A DNA stretch of 64,000 nucleotides from Alteromonas sp. M12 (GTDB lineage Bacteria; Pseudomonadota; Gammaproteobacteria; Enterobacterales; Alteromonadaceae), in NCBI RefSeq assembly GCF_037478005.1, contig NZ_CP144164.1, positions 3,596,001-3,660,000 on the forward strand. Reading direction: 5' to 3'. Position numbers and translations under genes: made by a program. The stretch's first letter is position 1, and every line of letters starts with the position of its first letter. Below are positions 15,332 to 24,472 of the stretch, in pieces. Below the pieces are notes generated by a model. That model saw nothing but the letters and a program-made list of their open reading frames with translations. It did not search any database and was not told the DNA's origin.

Positions 15332-16981
15332 ATGAAACTAGATTTATCCAATTTGAAGGGTGATATTACCGGCGGTCTTACCGCTGGTATTGTTGCTCTT
15401 CCACTAGCTTTAGCCTTAGGTGTCGCCTCAGGTTTAGGGCCAATGGCAGGCCTTTATGGTGCTATTGCCTTAGGCTTTTTTGCCGCCCTGTTTGGCGGAA
15501 CACCTTCACAAATATCAGGTCCAACGGGTCCGATGGTAGTAGTGTTAGCGGGTCTTTTTGCCAGTTTATCTGGTGATGCTGCGTTAATTTTTACGGCTGT
15601 TATGTTAGCTGGCCTTTTCCAAATTGTGTTTGGTTTATTAGGGGTCGGTCAATACATTCGATTGGTTCCCTACCCGGTAATTTCTGGTTTTATGACTGGA
15701 ATTGGCGCAATTATTATTATTCTCCAGCTCGGTCGACTGTTGGGGCATGAGCCTCCAAGCGGGACTATTGGTGCATTAAGCTATATTCCGACAGCTTTGG
15801 CAGACATTAACATTGCCACTTTGATATTAGGTATAGGTACCTTACTCATCGCTTACAAATGGCCGCCAACTTTAGGTAAATACATACCTGGACCATTAGC
15901 GGCACTGGTAATTGGAACGCTAGCAAGCTTTGCTTTTTCCAACGTACCAGCACTAGGTAATATCCCTACCGGACTACCGAGTTTGCATCTGCCGGTTTAC
16001 GAACAAAGTCAATTCTTTCTAATCTTAGAAGCCGCTTTCATACTTGCTATTTTGGGGGCCATAGACAGCTTGTTAACCTCTTTGGTGGCTGACAACATGA
16101 CTCGTACTCGCCATGACAGTAAAAAAGAACTTATTGGTCAAGGTATAGGTAATACGGTTGCTGGCTTAATTGGTGGTATTGCTGGTGCTGGCGCAACAAT
16201 GCGTACTGTTGTAAATATCAGAACCGGTGGTAAAACCCGAATCTCTGGGATGGTTCACTCCCTTGTATTACTTGCTGTAGTGCTAGGATTAAGCCCACTT
16301 GCCGCGAGTATCCCCCATGCAGTTTTAGCTGGGTTATTGGTGAAAGTAGGTCTGGATATTATTGATTGGAGTTACCTAAAACGAGCTCATAATGGTCCTC
16401 GTTGGGACTTTGCATTGATGATTCTTGTATTGGGCCTAACTGTATTTGTTGACCTTGTCACAGCTGTGGGTGTGGGTGTTGTATTGGCGGCATTGGCATT
16501 TGTTCGTCAAATCGCTCAAATACAGATCGAAGATTTAAAGAAAATCCCCGACACGCTGAACGACCCTAAAGAAAATGCGCTACTTAAACAAGCTGACGGT
16601 AGAGTAAGTATCTTTAGTTTCGGCGGACCGCTTAGCTTTGGTGCTGCGGCCGATGTTGGACACCATGTGCGTGACAAAGTAAAACCAGGTTCACAGGTAT
16701 TAATCATGGACTTTACCCGAGTCCCCACAGTTGATGTATCCGCGGGGATGGCAGTTGAAACGGTTGCCACCGATGCTAAAAGTGCTGGTAGAAAGTTGAT
16801 TATTTGTGGTGCTAATGATGCGATTAAAAAGGTGTTGAAAGGAATTAATGCCGCGCAAACAGACGTTGAGTCTTTTGATAATTTGCTGGGCGCATTGGAA
16901 TATGCAGTCGAAATTATTAATAAAGACGCCAACTCACCTAAAGCGTTATCTAATTCTACAAAGTTAGCAGGAGCTCAATAG
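15332..16981 (+). CDS. SulP-family anion transporter, probable bicarbonate/sodium symporter
   Basis: This is a 549-aa inner-membrane transporter with about 12-14 helices in the first 400 residues and a cytoplasmic STAS domain at about 425-530 (VSIFSFGGPLSFGAAADV, then IMDFTRVPTVDVSAGMA). The N-terminal pattern DITGGLTAGIVALPLALALG is typical of SulP. Many members transport bicarbonate (BicA-like) and others sulfate. Coupling to a carbonic anhydrase gene makes bicarbonate the likelier substrate here. A shared terminator separates it from glyA. Confidence 0.92.
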   Translation: MKLDLSNLKGDITGGLTAGIVALPLALALGVASGLGPMAGLYGAIALGFFAALFGGTPSQISGPTGPMVVVLAGLFASLSGDAALIFTAVMLAGLFQIVFGLLGVGQYIRLVPYPVISGFMTGIGAIIIILQLGRLLGHEPPSGTIGALSYIPTALADINIATLILGIGTLLIAYKWPPTLGKYIPGPLAALVIGTLASFAFSNVPALGNIPTGLPSLHLPVYEQSQFFLILEAAFILAILGAIDSLLTSLVADNMTRTRHDSKKELIGQGIGNTVAGLIGGIAGAGATMRTVVNIRTGGKTRISGMVHSLVLLAVVLGLSPLAASIPHAVLAGLLVKVGLDIIDWSYLKRAHNGPRWDFALMILVLGLTVFVDLVTAVGVGVVLAALAFVRQIAQIQIEDLKKIPDTLNDPKENALLKQADGRVSIFSFGGPLSFGAAADVGHHVRDKVKPGSQVLIMDFTRVPTVDVSAGMAVETVATDAKSAGRKLIICGANDAIKKVLKGINAAQTDVESFDNLLGALEYAVEIINKDANSPKALSNSTKLAGAQ

Positions 16982-17026
16982 GCTGACAGCAGGATAATTA
17001 GACTTAACCTTAAAGGTAAATAATAG

Positions 17027-17062
17027 AAAAGCGCTGCATCCTTTGGATCCAGCGCTTTTTTT
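17027..17062. terminator. Bidirectional terminator between sulP and glyA
   Basis: AAAAGCGCTG (17027-17036) pairs with CAGCGCTTTT (17050-17059). An inner ATCC/GGAT stem lies across one mismatched C-C pair, with a TTT loop. The T-run is on the right for sulP, and AAAA on the left gives a T-run for the minus-strand glyA transcript. Confidence 0.85.
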
Positions 17063-17064
17063 GT

Positions 17065-18318
17065 TTATCCGTATACCGGAAATTTAGCGGTAAGTTGAGC
17101 AACGTTAGCCTTAACTTTTTCGCTTATGCTAGCGTCTTCAGGATTATCTAATAAATCACATATCCAATTTGCCAAATCGGTTACGTGCTCAACTTTAAAC
17201 CCTCTAGAGGTCACTGCCGGCGTACCAATGCGAATTCCACTGGTCACAAAAGGTGATTGTGGATCATTGGGCACGGTATTTTTGTTAACGGTAATGTTCA
17301 CCGAACCAAGCAACGCGTCAGCTTCTTTTCCTGTCATTCCTCGGGCAATTAAATCCACTAAAAATAAATGATTGTCAGTGCCACCAGAAACCACACCATA
17401 ACCACGTTTTAAGAAAACATCAGCCATCGCCCGCGCATTATCAATCACTTGTTGTTGGTAAGTCGTAAATTCAGGGGCTAATGCTTCTTTGAACGCCACA
17501 GCTTTTGCGGCAATTACGTGCATTAATGGGCCACCTTGAATACCAGGGAAAATTAAAGAGTTAAACTTCTTTTCCAGTTCAGGGTTTGACTTACACACTA
17601 TTAAGCCACCACGGGGGCCACGAAGGGTTTTATGAGTAGTAGTAGTAACTACGTCTGCGATTGGCACAGGATTAGGATACAGACCCGCTGCAACCAAACC
17701 TGCCACATGGGCCATGTCTACAAACAAGTAGGCACCAACGCTTTGTGCGATATCTTTGAATTTCTGCCAGTCAACCACACGGGAATAAGCAGAAAATCCT
17801 GCAACAATCATTTTAGGTTGATGCTCTTGCGCCAATTCAGCCACTTGTTGATAGTCAATTTCACCGCTGTCAGTATTTAAACCATATTGGATCGCGTTAT
17901 ATAACTTTCCAGAAAAATTCGGTTTTGCACCGTGGGTCAAATGACCACCGTGATCCAGACTTAAACCTAAAATTGTATCGCCGGGCTTAAGTAGTGCCAT
18001 GTAAACAGCGGCATTTGCTTGCGAACCAGAATGCGGTTGTACATTCGCGTAGTCTGCTGCAAATAGTTGTTTAGCACGCTCGATTGCTAACGTTTCCGCT
18101 TTGTCGGCAAATTCACATCCACCGTAATAACGTTTGCCAGGATAGCCTTCAGCATATTTATTGGTTAACACGCTACCTTGTGCTTCCATCACCGCTTTAC
18201 TTGTATAGTTTTCTGAAGCTATCAATTCGATATGCGCTTCTTGTCGTTTTTCTTCATCTTCGATTACATCGAAAATCTCAGGGTCTACAGCTTTTAACGG
18301 GTTATTTAGTTGCATCAT
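17065..18318 (-). CDS. glyA: Serine hydroxymethyltransferase
   Basis: It is a PLP enzyme converting serine and tetrahydrofolate to glycine and methylene-tetrahydrofolate. The catalytic lysine is Lys230 in [16 protein letters not shown]. The N-terminal [10 protein letters not shown], the SGSQAN loop (about 97-102) and the [13 protein letters not shown] segment are all present. The length, 417 aa, is the normal bacterial length. The N-terminus [16 protein letters not shown] differs from the E. coli-type start, so the genome might carry a second copy elsewhere. Two adjacent ATG codons make the exact start uncertain by one residue. It is divergent from a LysR gene. Confidence 0.96.
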   Translation of the reverse strand: MMQLNNPLKAVDPEIFDVIEDEEKRQEAHIELIASENYTSKAVMEAQGSVLTNKYAEGYPGKRYYGGCEFADKAETLAIERAKQLFAADYANVQPHSGSQANAAVYMALLKPGDTILGLSLDHGGHLTHGAKPNFSGKLYNAIQYGLNTDSGEIDYQQVAELAQEHQPKMIVAGFSAYSRVVDWQKFKDIAQSVGAYLFVDMAHVAGLVAAGLYPNPVPIADVVTTTTHKTLRGPRGGLIVCKSNPELEKKFNSLIFPGIQGGPLMHVIAAKAVAFKEALAPEFTTYQQQVIDNARAMADVFLKRGYGVVSGGTDNHLFLVDLIARGMTGKEADALLGSVNITVNKNTVPNDPQSPFVTSGIRIGTPAVTSRGFKVEHVTDLANWICDLLDNPEDASISEKVKANVAQLTAKFPVYG

Positions 18319-18468
18319 TATATGTCCATTGCCTTTCCAGAAACTCTATGCTAGAACTACACAGGCAATAAATAAAATTAATAATAAATATGAGCTCATA
18401 AGATTTTAATATGGCTTTAATAAGGCATAAACTAAAAAAATGCCACCCCACTTTACAGGAGTGAAGCC

Positions 18469-19323
18469 ATGAAAAATTTATCTATCGATTTTCTACGTTC
18501 ATTTGTGACTATTGCGCAAACAGGCAGCTATACCATGTGCGCAGAGCGGCTTAAACGCACGCAACCTGCTATCAGTTTGCAGATAAAAAAACTTGAAGAA
18601 GTTGTTGGTGAAAAACTTTTTTTGCGTGAAGGGAATCGACTTACCCTAACGTTAGCCGGCAGTAAGCTATTAGAATTTGGCATGAAAATACTTATGCTAA
18701 ATGATCAGGCAATGGCCGAATTTGGTAAACCTCAAGTCAGCGGAAACATCAAATTGGGAATTCCAAGTGAGTTCTCCACAACTTTGATGCCTAAGATAAT
18801 TCGCCGATTTACCCACACTTACCCGGAAGTCTCCTTAGAAGTGCATTGTGCGCTAAGCAAAGACTTGGTTTGTGAGCCCCTTAAAAGTCAATTTGATCTA
18901 ATATTATCCCTACAGGAACAACCCGATCCTGATCAGGAAGGTTTTATCATTACCGATCAGTTAGTTTGGGTGGGAAGCCAAAGATACGTTAATAAAGTGC
19001 CAAATAAACTTCCGCTTATTGCAGCCCCCGCCCCTTGCATTTATCGCAAACGGGCAACGAATGTTTTAGGCAAGTGCAAAAAACAGTGGCAAATTGTGTA
19101 TACCATCTCCGATTTAAACGGTATTCAGGCGGCAATTAACGAAGATTTAGGCATCACAGTATTAGCAAGAAGCACAGTGCCACCCGGCCTTTTTGTGTTG
19201 CCACCGCAAGCCGATTTACCTGATTTAGGTTACATTGGCGTATGCTTGTTGAATCCACAGAAAGTGCGTTCCGAAGCCATTGAGTTACTGGCCAAAGATA
19301 TGGTTGCACAACTGGCGATTTAA
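18469..19323 (+). CDS. LysR-family regulator, LrhA-like
   Basis: This 284-aa LysR-type factor has its winged helix at residues 5-63 (FLRSFVTIAQTGSYTMCAERLKR) after a good AGGAG site. The sensor domain carries LIAAPAPCIYRKRA and ISDLNGIQAAINEDLGITVL, a pattern I associate with the LrhA/HexA-like branch rather than with OxyR or CysB. It is divergent from glyA across 150 bases, so it may regulate glyA or itself. No effector can be inferred. Confidence 0.85.
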   Translation: MKNLSIDFLRSFVTIAQTGSYTMCAERLKRTQPAISLQIKKLEEVVGEKLFLREGNRLTLTLAGSKLLEFGMKILMLNDQAMAEFGKPQVSGNIKLGIPSEFSTTLMPKIIRRFTHTYPEVSLEVHCALSKDLVCEPLKSQFDLILSLQEQPDPDQEGFIITDQLVWVGSQRYVNKVPNKLPLIAAPAPCIYRKRATNVLGKCKKQWQIVYTISDLNGIQAAINEDLGITVLARSTVPPGLFVLPPQADLPDLGYIGVCLLNPQKVRSEAIELLAKDMVAQLAI

Positions 19324-19384
19324 ACAAACTGAGTATTTAGCTTGATGAAAGTTGATGATGATCGCAGATTAAAAGTAATTATCT

Positions 19385-19420
19385 AAAAAAACAGCACCTC
19401 AAGGTAAACCTTGGGTGCTG
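19385..19420 (-). terminator. Terminator of the TonB receptor/amidohydrolase operon
   Basis: CAGCACC (19392-19398) plus CAAGG pairs with CCTTG plus GGTGCTG (19414-19420) around a TAAA loop, with one bulged base. On the minus strand it is followed by seven T residues. It lies 79 bases after the last amidohydrolase stop. Confidence 0.88.
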
Positions 19421-19498
19421 GAAATTGCTCTAGGGAGCACACACACGAACACAAATTGCTATTATTATTTATCTACCACACTTTCCAATCAGACCTAA

Positions 19499-21127
19499 CT
19501 AGGGTTTAGCTTTAACTGTTGGATATTTCACACCAAGCTGGTCCATATAAGTTTCATATTTATCCGCATCATAGTAATAAGCCCGCATTTTCGCTCGATA
19601 ACGCTGCATAATCTCCTCGTTTAGCTGAGTTTGCGGTTTGTCATCTTTGCGCAGTAGCGACTGGTATTTAACCTCTTTCGTTTGTACATCGGTAAAGTAG
19701 TCAGACACCTCTTTCATTAACTGCGGATCAGTAAATAGATCGATCATGGTCATCCCGTGGGCTTTCGCTCCTGCAATAATACCTTTATGAGCGATTGGCG
19801 TAGCCATCGACACGGCATTAGACCAATGATGACCTGGCAAATTAGGAATATTAGATGGATACAACATAAAGATTGTAGGTACACTCCAAGAGACATCACC
19901 TACATCATCAGATGGGCCACCGGTCGGTATTCTGGGTTTGATGGGCTCGCGAATCGGCATTATGTTGTTAGGCAACCCCACAGCATCGGCACCAATTTCA
20001 GTCTGTACCGCTTTTGCTAAGGTAATGTCATCGGCAGACCATTGAGGCATGCCAACTGCTTTAATATTCTCATAAGCACGCAGTGCCATAGGTTTATTAA
20101 AATGACCTGGCCAAGCCGTGCCCATAACAACTGAATCCCAGCTGGTGTCAGTCATTTTTGCAGCACCCTCGGCTATTTGATCACCCACTTCCCACAACGC
20201 TTTTATGTGGTCATAATCCATTTCACGAAAATAGTACCAAGCTGAGGCTTTAGAAGGCACGACGTTAGGTTGATCTCCGCCATCTACCGTAATCCCATGA
20301 ATTCGTTGTGCCAAACGTAAATGTTCTCGACGGTAATTCATACCAACACTCATCAGCTCTACTGCATCCAAAGCGCTTTTACCTCGCCAAGGAGCACTTG
20401 CGCTATGGGCCGATTCACCGTAAAAATTGTACTTAATAGATACCAAGCCAGACATGCCAACTTCACCATAAAAAGTTCCAAAACCACTGCCTACATGGGA
20501 GTAAAGCACCGCATCGACATCATCAAAATAACCGTCACGCACATAATAAGCTTTGGTAGCAAGTTGCTCTTCAGCGACCCCTGGCCAAAGCATAATAGTG
20601 CCTTCGATTGCATGTTCAGTCATATAATCTTTCAACGCCAATGCAGCAATGATATTCACTACTTGGCCTGAATTATGGCCTTCACCATGACCAGGCGCCC
20701 CATCAACAATAGGTGCATGATAAGCAACACCCGGCTTCTGAGAGCCTTTTGGGATGCCATCTAAATCAGTCCCCAAAGCAATGACCGGCTTCCCTGAACC
20801 CCACTTTGCTATCCATGCAGTAGGAATATCAGAAATGCCCGTTTCAACGGTAAAACCTTGTTCGCTTAGAAACTGAGTAAGGTAAGCCGAGGTTTCCACC
20901 TCTTGAAAACCCAACTCGCCAAAGGAATATAGCGTGTCATTCATAACTTGCGCTAACTTCCCTTGGCTATCGATTTTAGCCACAATTTGATCTTTAGCCG
21001 CTTGACGCTCGCTGTCACTTAAACTCGCCGCCGTACTTTGACTGATTCCAGCAATTAAAATTGCCATCACACTCAAAGTTGTCGGTGTTTTGCGGTTCAG
21101 AAATTTTGAGATAAAGCGACTTTTCAT
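19499..21127 (-). CDS. Exported M20-family amidohydrolase, AbgB-like (copy 3 of operon)
   Basis: This 542-aa protein has a signal peptide (first ~34 residues). It is related to the B subunit of p-aminobenzoyl-glutamate hydrolase, a dinuclear zinc amidase of the M20 family. Metal-site segments are GHGEGHNSGQVVN, WPGVAEEQ and NLPGHHWSNAVSMA. Its start codon overlaps the stop of the preceding gene by one base (TAATG at 21125-21129), which suggests translational coupling. E. coli AbgB is cytoplasmic; export together with a TonB receptor suggests periplasmic trimming of an imported amide. The actual substrate is unknown. Confidence 0.87.
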   Translation of the reverse strand: MKSRFISKFLNRKTPTTLSVMAILIAGISQSTAASLSDSERQAAKDQIVAKIDSQGKLAQVMNDTLYSFGELGFQEVETSAYLTQFLSEQGFTVETGISDIPTAWIAKWGSGKPVIALGTDLDGIPKGSQKPGVAYHAPIVDGAPGHGEGHNSGQVVNIIAALALKDYMTEHAIEGTIMLWPGVAEEQLATKAYYVRDGYFDDVDAVLYSHVGSGFGTFYGEVGMSGLVSIKYNFYGESAHSASAPWRGKSALDAVELMSVGMNYRREHLRLAQRIHGITVDGGDQPNVVPSKASAWYYFREMDYDHIKALWEVGDQIAEGAAKMTDTSWDSVVMGTAWPGHFNKPMALRAYENIKAVGMPQWSADDITLAKAVQTEIGADAVGLPNNIMPIREPIKPRIPTGGPSDDVGDVSWSVPTIFMLYPSNIPNLPGHHWSNAVSMATPIAHKGIIAGAKAHGMTMIDLFTDPQLMKEVSDYFTDVQTKEVKYQSLLRKDDKPQTQLNEEIMQRYRAKMRAYYYDADKYETYMDQLGVKYPTVKAKP

Positions 21128-22734
21128 TATTTTTTCACCATTGGGTATTCAATACCTAATTGCTCTAGGTAAGTGTCATACTTTTCAGGATCGTAATAAA
21201 AAGGTCTCATCTGTTCACGAAACTCGCTCATGATCTCTTTATTCAAATGAATTTGCGGCACATCGGTATCACGTAAAAATGATTGATACTTAGTATCTTT
21301 GGTTTGTACATTATCGAAATAATCTTTCACTTCGGCCATTAACGCAGGGTCGGTGAATAAATCGATCATGGTCATTGCATGGGCTTTTGCTCCGGCAACA
21401 ATACCTTTGTGAGCAATAGGCGTTGCCATTGCTACCGCATTTGACCAATGATGTCCGGGCAAATTAGGAATGTTCGATGGATATGACAACCACATTGAAG
21501 GGGTTACCCAAGATATGTCACCCATATCATCAGAACCACCACCGGTCATAGTTTTAGGATCAGGTGGCGCAACGATTGGCATAACGTCTGACGGTAAACC
21601 AGTTTCTGGCGCGCCAATCTCTTTTTGCAGTGATTTGGCAAGGGTAATATCAGCTTCAGACCATTCAGGCATACCCACTTTTTGGATATTCTCAAACGCT
21701 CGCATTGCCATAGGTTTATTGTAATGACCTGGCCATGCTGTGCCCATCACCGTAGAATCCCACGTGGTGTTAGTCATCAACGCTGCGCCTTGGGCAATCT
21801 TATCACCCACTTCCCAAAGTGCTTTCACATGTGGATAGTCTAATTCTCTAAAATAGTACCAAGAAGTTGCTTTAGAAGGCACTACGTTTGGTTGATCGCC
21901 ACCGTCTACAACAACAGAATGGGTGCGCTGTGCGATGCGTAGATGTTCTCGACGATAGTTAATACCAACGCTCATCAGCTCAACAGCATCTAATGCACTT
22001 CTGCCGCGCCAAGGCGCTCCAGCACTGTGGGCAGATTCGCCATAAAAATTGTATTGAATTGACACCATACCTGAGAAAAACGGATTGCCATAGAAGGTAC
22101 CAAAACGGTTTCCAACGTGAGAGTAAAGAACCGCATCTACATCGTCGAAATAACCTTCACGCACATAATAGGCTTTAGTGGCAAGCTGCTCTTCAGCTAC
22201 CCCAGGCCACAGCATAATAGTGCCTTCTATATTGTTTTCAGACATGTACTCTTTTAATGCCATGGCGGCAAGAATATTAACGACTTGGCCAGAATTGTGC
22301 CCCTCGCCATGGCCGGGTGCGCCTTTGACGATAGGATCATGATAAGCCACTCCGGGTTTTTGTGATGCTTTAGGAATGCCATCCAAATCTGTCCCTAATG
22401 CAATAACGGGCTTACCAGAACCCCAGGTCGCGACCCATGCTGTTGGAATACCAGCAATACCCTTTTCTATTTTAAAACCTTGTTCAGCTAAGTGATTAGT
22501 GAGATAAGCGGATGTTTCAAATTCTTGAAAACCAAGTTCCCCGAATGAAAAAATCATGTCGTTCATGACTTGCGCAAGTTTTGCGTTTTTATCGACTGCA
22601 GCGACAACCTGCTCTTTTGCTGCTTCGCGCTGTGCTTCGGTGAAAGTGGTGGCGAATGCGCCTTGTGAAAAAATTAAGCCAAGCAATACTATGCCTGTCT
22701 TTTTGGTGAAATTCTTTGTACTGAAATTTAACAT
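21127..22734 (-). CDS. Exported M20-family amidohydrolase, AbgB-like (copy 2 of operon)
   Basis: The 535-aa protein starts MLNFSTKNFTKKTG with a signal peptide ending near GAFA. The same M20 metal-binding segments as in the neighbours are present (GHGEGHNSG, GVAEEQ, LPGHHWSNAV). It is clearly a paralogue; long stretches are identical to the flanking copies, and the differences cluster around HVGNRFGTFYGNPFFSG and the loop near residue 385. That pattern would fit altered substrate specificity. A 104-base gap with a strong hairpin separates it from the upstream copy. Confidence 0.87.
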   Translation of the reverse strand: MLNFSTKNFTKKTGIVLLGLIFSQGAFATTFTEAQREAAKEQVVAAVDKNAKLAQVMNDMIFSFGELGFQEFETSAYLTNHLAEQGFKIEKGIAGIPTAWVATWGSGKPVIALGTDLDGIPKASQKPGVAYHDPIVKGAPGHGEGHNSGQVVNILAAMALKEYMSENNIEGTIMLWPGVAEEQLATKAYYVREGYFDDVDAVLYSHVGNRFGTFYGNPFFSGMVSIQYNFYGESAHSAGAPWRGRSALDAVELMSVGINYRREHLRIAQRTHSVVVDGGDQPNVVPSKATSWYYFRELDYPHVKALWEVGDKIAQGAALMTNTTWDSTVMGTAWPGHYNKPMAMRAFENIQKVGMPEWSEADITLAKSLQKEIGAPETGLPSDVMPIVAPPDPKTMTGGGSDDMGDISWVTPSMWLSYPSNIPNLPGHHWSNAVAMATPIAHKGIVAGAKAHAMTMIDLFTDPALMAEVKDYFDNVQTKDTKYQSFLRDTDVPQIHLNKEIMSEFREQMRPFYYDPEKYDTYLEQLGIEYPMVKK

Positions 22735-22799
22735 GTTGATGTGCTCCGAGACCTTTGCTAATAGTGATTAATGAAGATCACTACTGTTCGAACAAAATT

Positions 22800-22829
22800 T
22801 TCATTGGCAGCGTTACCACTGCCAATGAA
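22800..22829 (-). other. Intercistronic hairpin between amidohydrolase copies 1 and 2
   Basis: TTCATTGGCAG (22800-22810) and CTGCCAATGAA (22819-22829) form a perfect 11-bp stem with an 8-base loop. No U-run follows on the minus strand. It more likely stabilises or processes the mRNA than terminates it, so the first two and last two cistrons of the operon may be expressed at different levels. Confidence 0.6.
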
Positions 22830-22838
22830 TGACTTGTT

Positions 22839-24440
22839 TTACGGCTTTTTAACGGTAGGATATTCGATACCTAATTGTTCGAGATAGGTATCGTATTTGT
22901 CAGGATCGTAGTAGTACTTTTCCAGTTCAGATTTGTACGTCGCCATAATTTCTTTGTTTAAATGAATGGCGGGCTTATCTTCTGGACGTAACAAAGGAGT
23001 ATATTTGTCTTCTTTGGTCTGCACATTTTTATAGTAGTCCCACGCCTCATCCATCAATGCACTGTTAGTCAACAAATCGAATAAGTTTAGGGCTTGAGCT
23101 TTTGCCCCAGCCACTATTCCTTTATGCGCGATTGGGGTTGCCATAGCGACTGAGTTAGACCAGTTATGACCCGGCAAATTAGGGATGTTAGCTGGATAAC
23201 GCAAGGTTATTGTTGGTACTTGCCAAGAAATATCACCAATGTCATCTGAGCCACCGCCTGTAAGTTTGGCAGGATCGGGTGGGTCTAATAACGGATTGAG
23301 TTCGGTTTTCAGACCTTCTGGCGCAACGCCAATTTCAGACTGTAAAGCTTTAGCCAGAGCAATATCATCAGCAGACCAATCAGGCATTCCCACCATTTTG
23401 ATATTTTCGTAAGCATCTTCAGCTATGGCTTTGTTCATATGCTGTGGCCAGGCTGAACCTAACACAGTAGATGACCAAGAGGTATTACTCATAAGAGAAG
23501 CCCCTTCCGCCATTTTGTCACCAATCTCCCACAAGGATTTTATATGTGGAAAATCTGTCTCTCTAAAGAAGTACCAGATACTTGCTTTAGAGGGCACAAC
23601 ATTGGGTTGGTCACCACCGTCAACGATAATAGAATGTATACGTTGTGATAAACGTAAGTGCTCACGGCGATAGTTCACCCCAACACTCATTAATTCTACA
23701 GCATCCAATGCACTGCGACCGCGCCAAGGAGAGCCAGCACTGTGCGCTGATTCACCAAAGAAGTCATATTGCACTGACACTAGACCGTTTCCACGACCGG
23801 CACCCCAACTCGTGCTGAAACTATTGGATACATGTGAAAACAATACTGCGTCAACATCTTTAAAGTAGCCGTCACGGACGTAATAAGCTTTAGTCCCTAA
23901 CTGCTCTTCAGCCACACCAGGCCAAATTTTAATGGTGCCGTCGATGTCATTTTTTTCCATATACTCCTTCACCGTTAACGCCGCAAGGATGTTAACGACC
24001 TGGCCTGAGTTATGGCCTTCACCATGGCCAGGAGCACCTTCAATAATAGGATCGTGATAAGCCACCCCAGGCTTCTGAGAAGCCTTAGGAATGCCATCAA
24101 TATCTGAACCTAGAGCGATGACAGGTCCGCCATCTCCCCAGGTTGCCATCCAAGCAGTTGGAATACCGGAAATACCGCGTTCGATAGTAAATCCATTGTC
24201 TTCCAATATTTTGGTCAGGTAAGCAGAGGTTTCAAATTCTTGAAACCCTAGCTCTCCGAAACTGAAGATCATGTCGTTCATGACCTGCGCTTGTTTAGCT
24301 TTAGCACCTACTGCATCAATCAGTGTCATTTTTGCTTCCATACGCTCAACCTGAGACATATCTTCGAAAGCAGCGGCAGACCCAACAATAGACGCCATGG
24401 TTAAACCAATTACGGTGTTTAAAACTGTGCGTTTAAACAT
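22839..24440 (-). CDS. Exported M20-family amidohydrolase, AbgB-like (copy 1 of operon)
   Basis: I choose ATG 24438-24440, preceded by AAGGAC; it gives a normal signal peptide (MFKRTVLNTVIGLTMASIVG...AAA). An alternative ATG at 24473 overlaps the stop of the receptor gene (TAATG) and adds 11 lysine-rich residues. The product of about 533 aa has GHGEGHNSG, GVAEEQ and NLPGHNWSNSVAMA. In this copy the last motif has Asn where the other two have His, next to a predicted metal or substrate residue. It follows the TonB receptor directly. Confidence 0.85.
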   Translation of the reverse strand: MFKRTVLNTVIGLTMASIVGSAAAFEDMSQVERMEAKMTLIDAVGAKAKQAQVMNDMIFSFGELGFQEFETSAYLTKILEDNGFTIERGISGIPTAWMATWGDGGPVIALGSDIDGIPKASQKPGVAYHDPIIEGAPGHGEGHNSGQVVNILAALTVKEYMEKNDIDGTIKIWPGVAEEQLGTKAYYVRDGYFKDVDAVLFSHVSNSFSTSWGAGRGNGLVSVQYDFFGESAHSAGSPWRGRSALDAVELMSVGVNYRREHLRLSQRIHSIIVDGGDQPNVVPSKASIWYFFRETDFPHIKSLWEIGDKMAEGASLMSNTSWSSTVLGSAWPQHMNKAIAEDAYENIKMVGMPDWSADDIALAKALQSEIGVAPEGLKTELNPLLDPPDPAKLTGGGSDDIGDISWQVPTITLRYPANIPNLPGHNWSNSVAMATPIAHKGIVAGAKAQALNLFDLLTNSALMDEAWDYYKNVQTKEDKYTPLLRPEDKPAIHLNKEIMATYKSELEKYYYDPDKYDTYLEQLGIEYPTVKKP

Positions 24441-24472
24441 GCTTTTGTCCTTTTTGATTAACTTTTTGTTCA

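Noticed and set aside
17065..18468. Glycine riboswitch upstream of glyA
   Set aside because: The leader is short and no tandem-aptamer-like structure was recognised.
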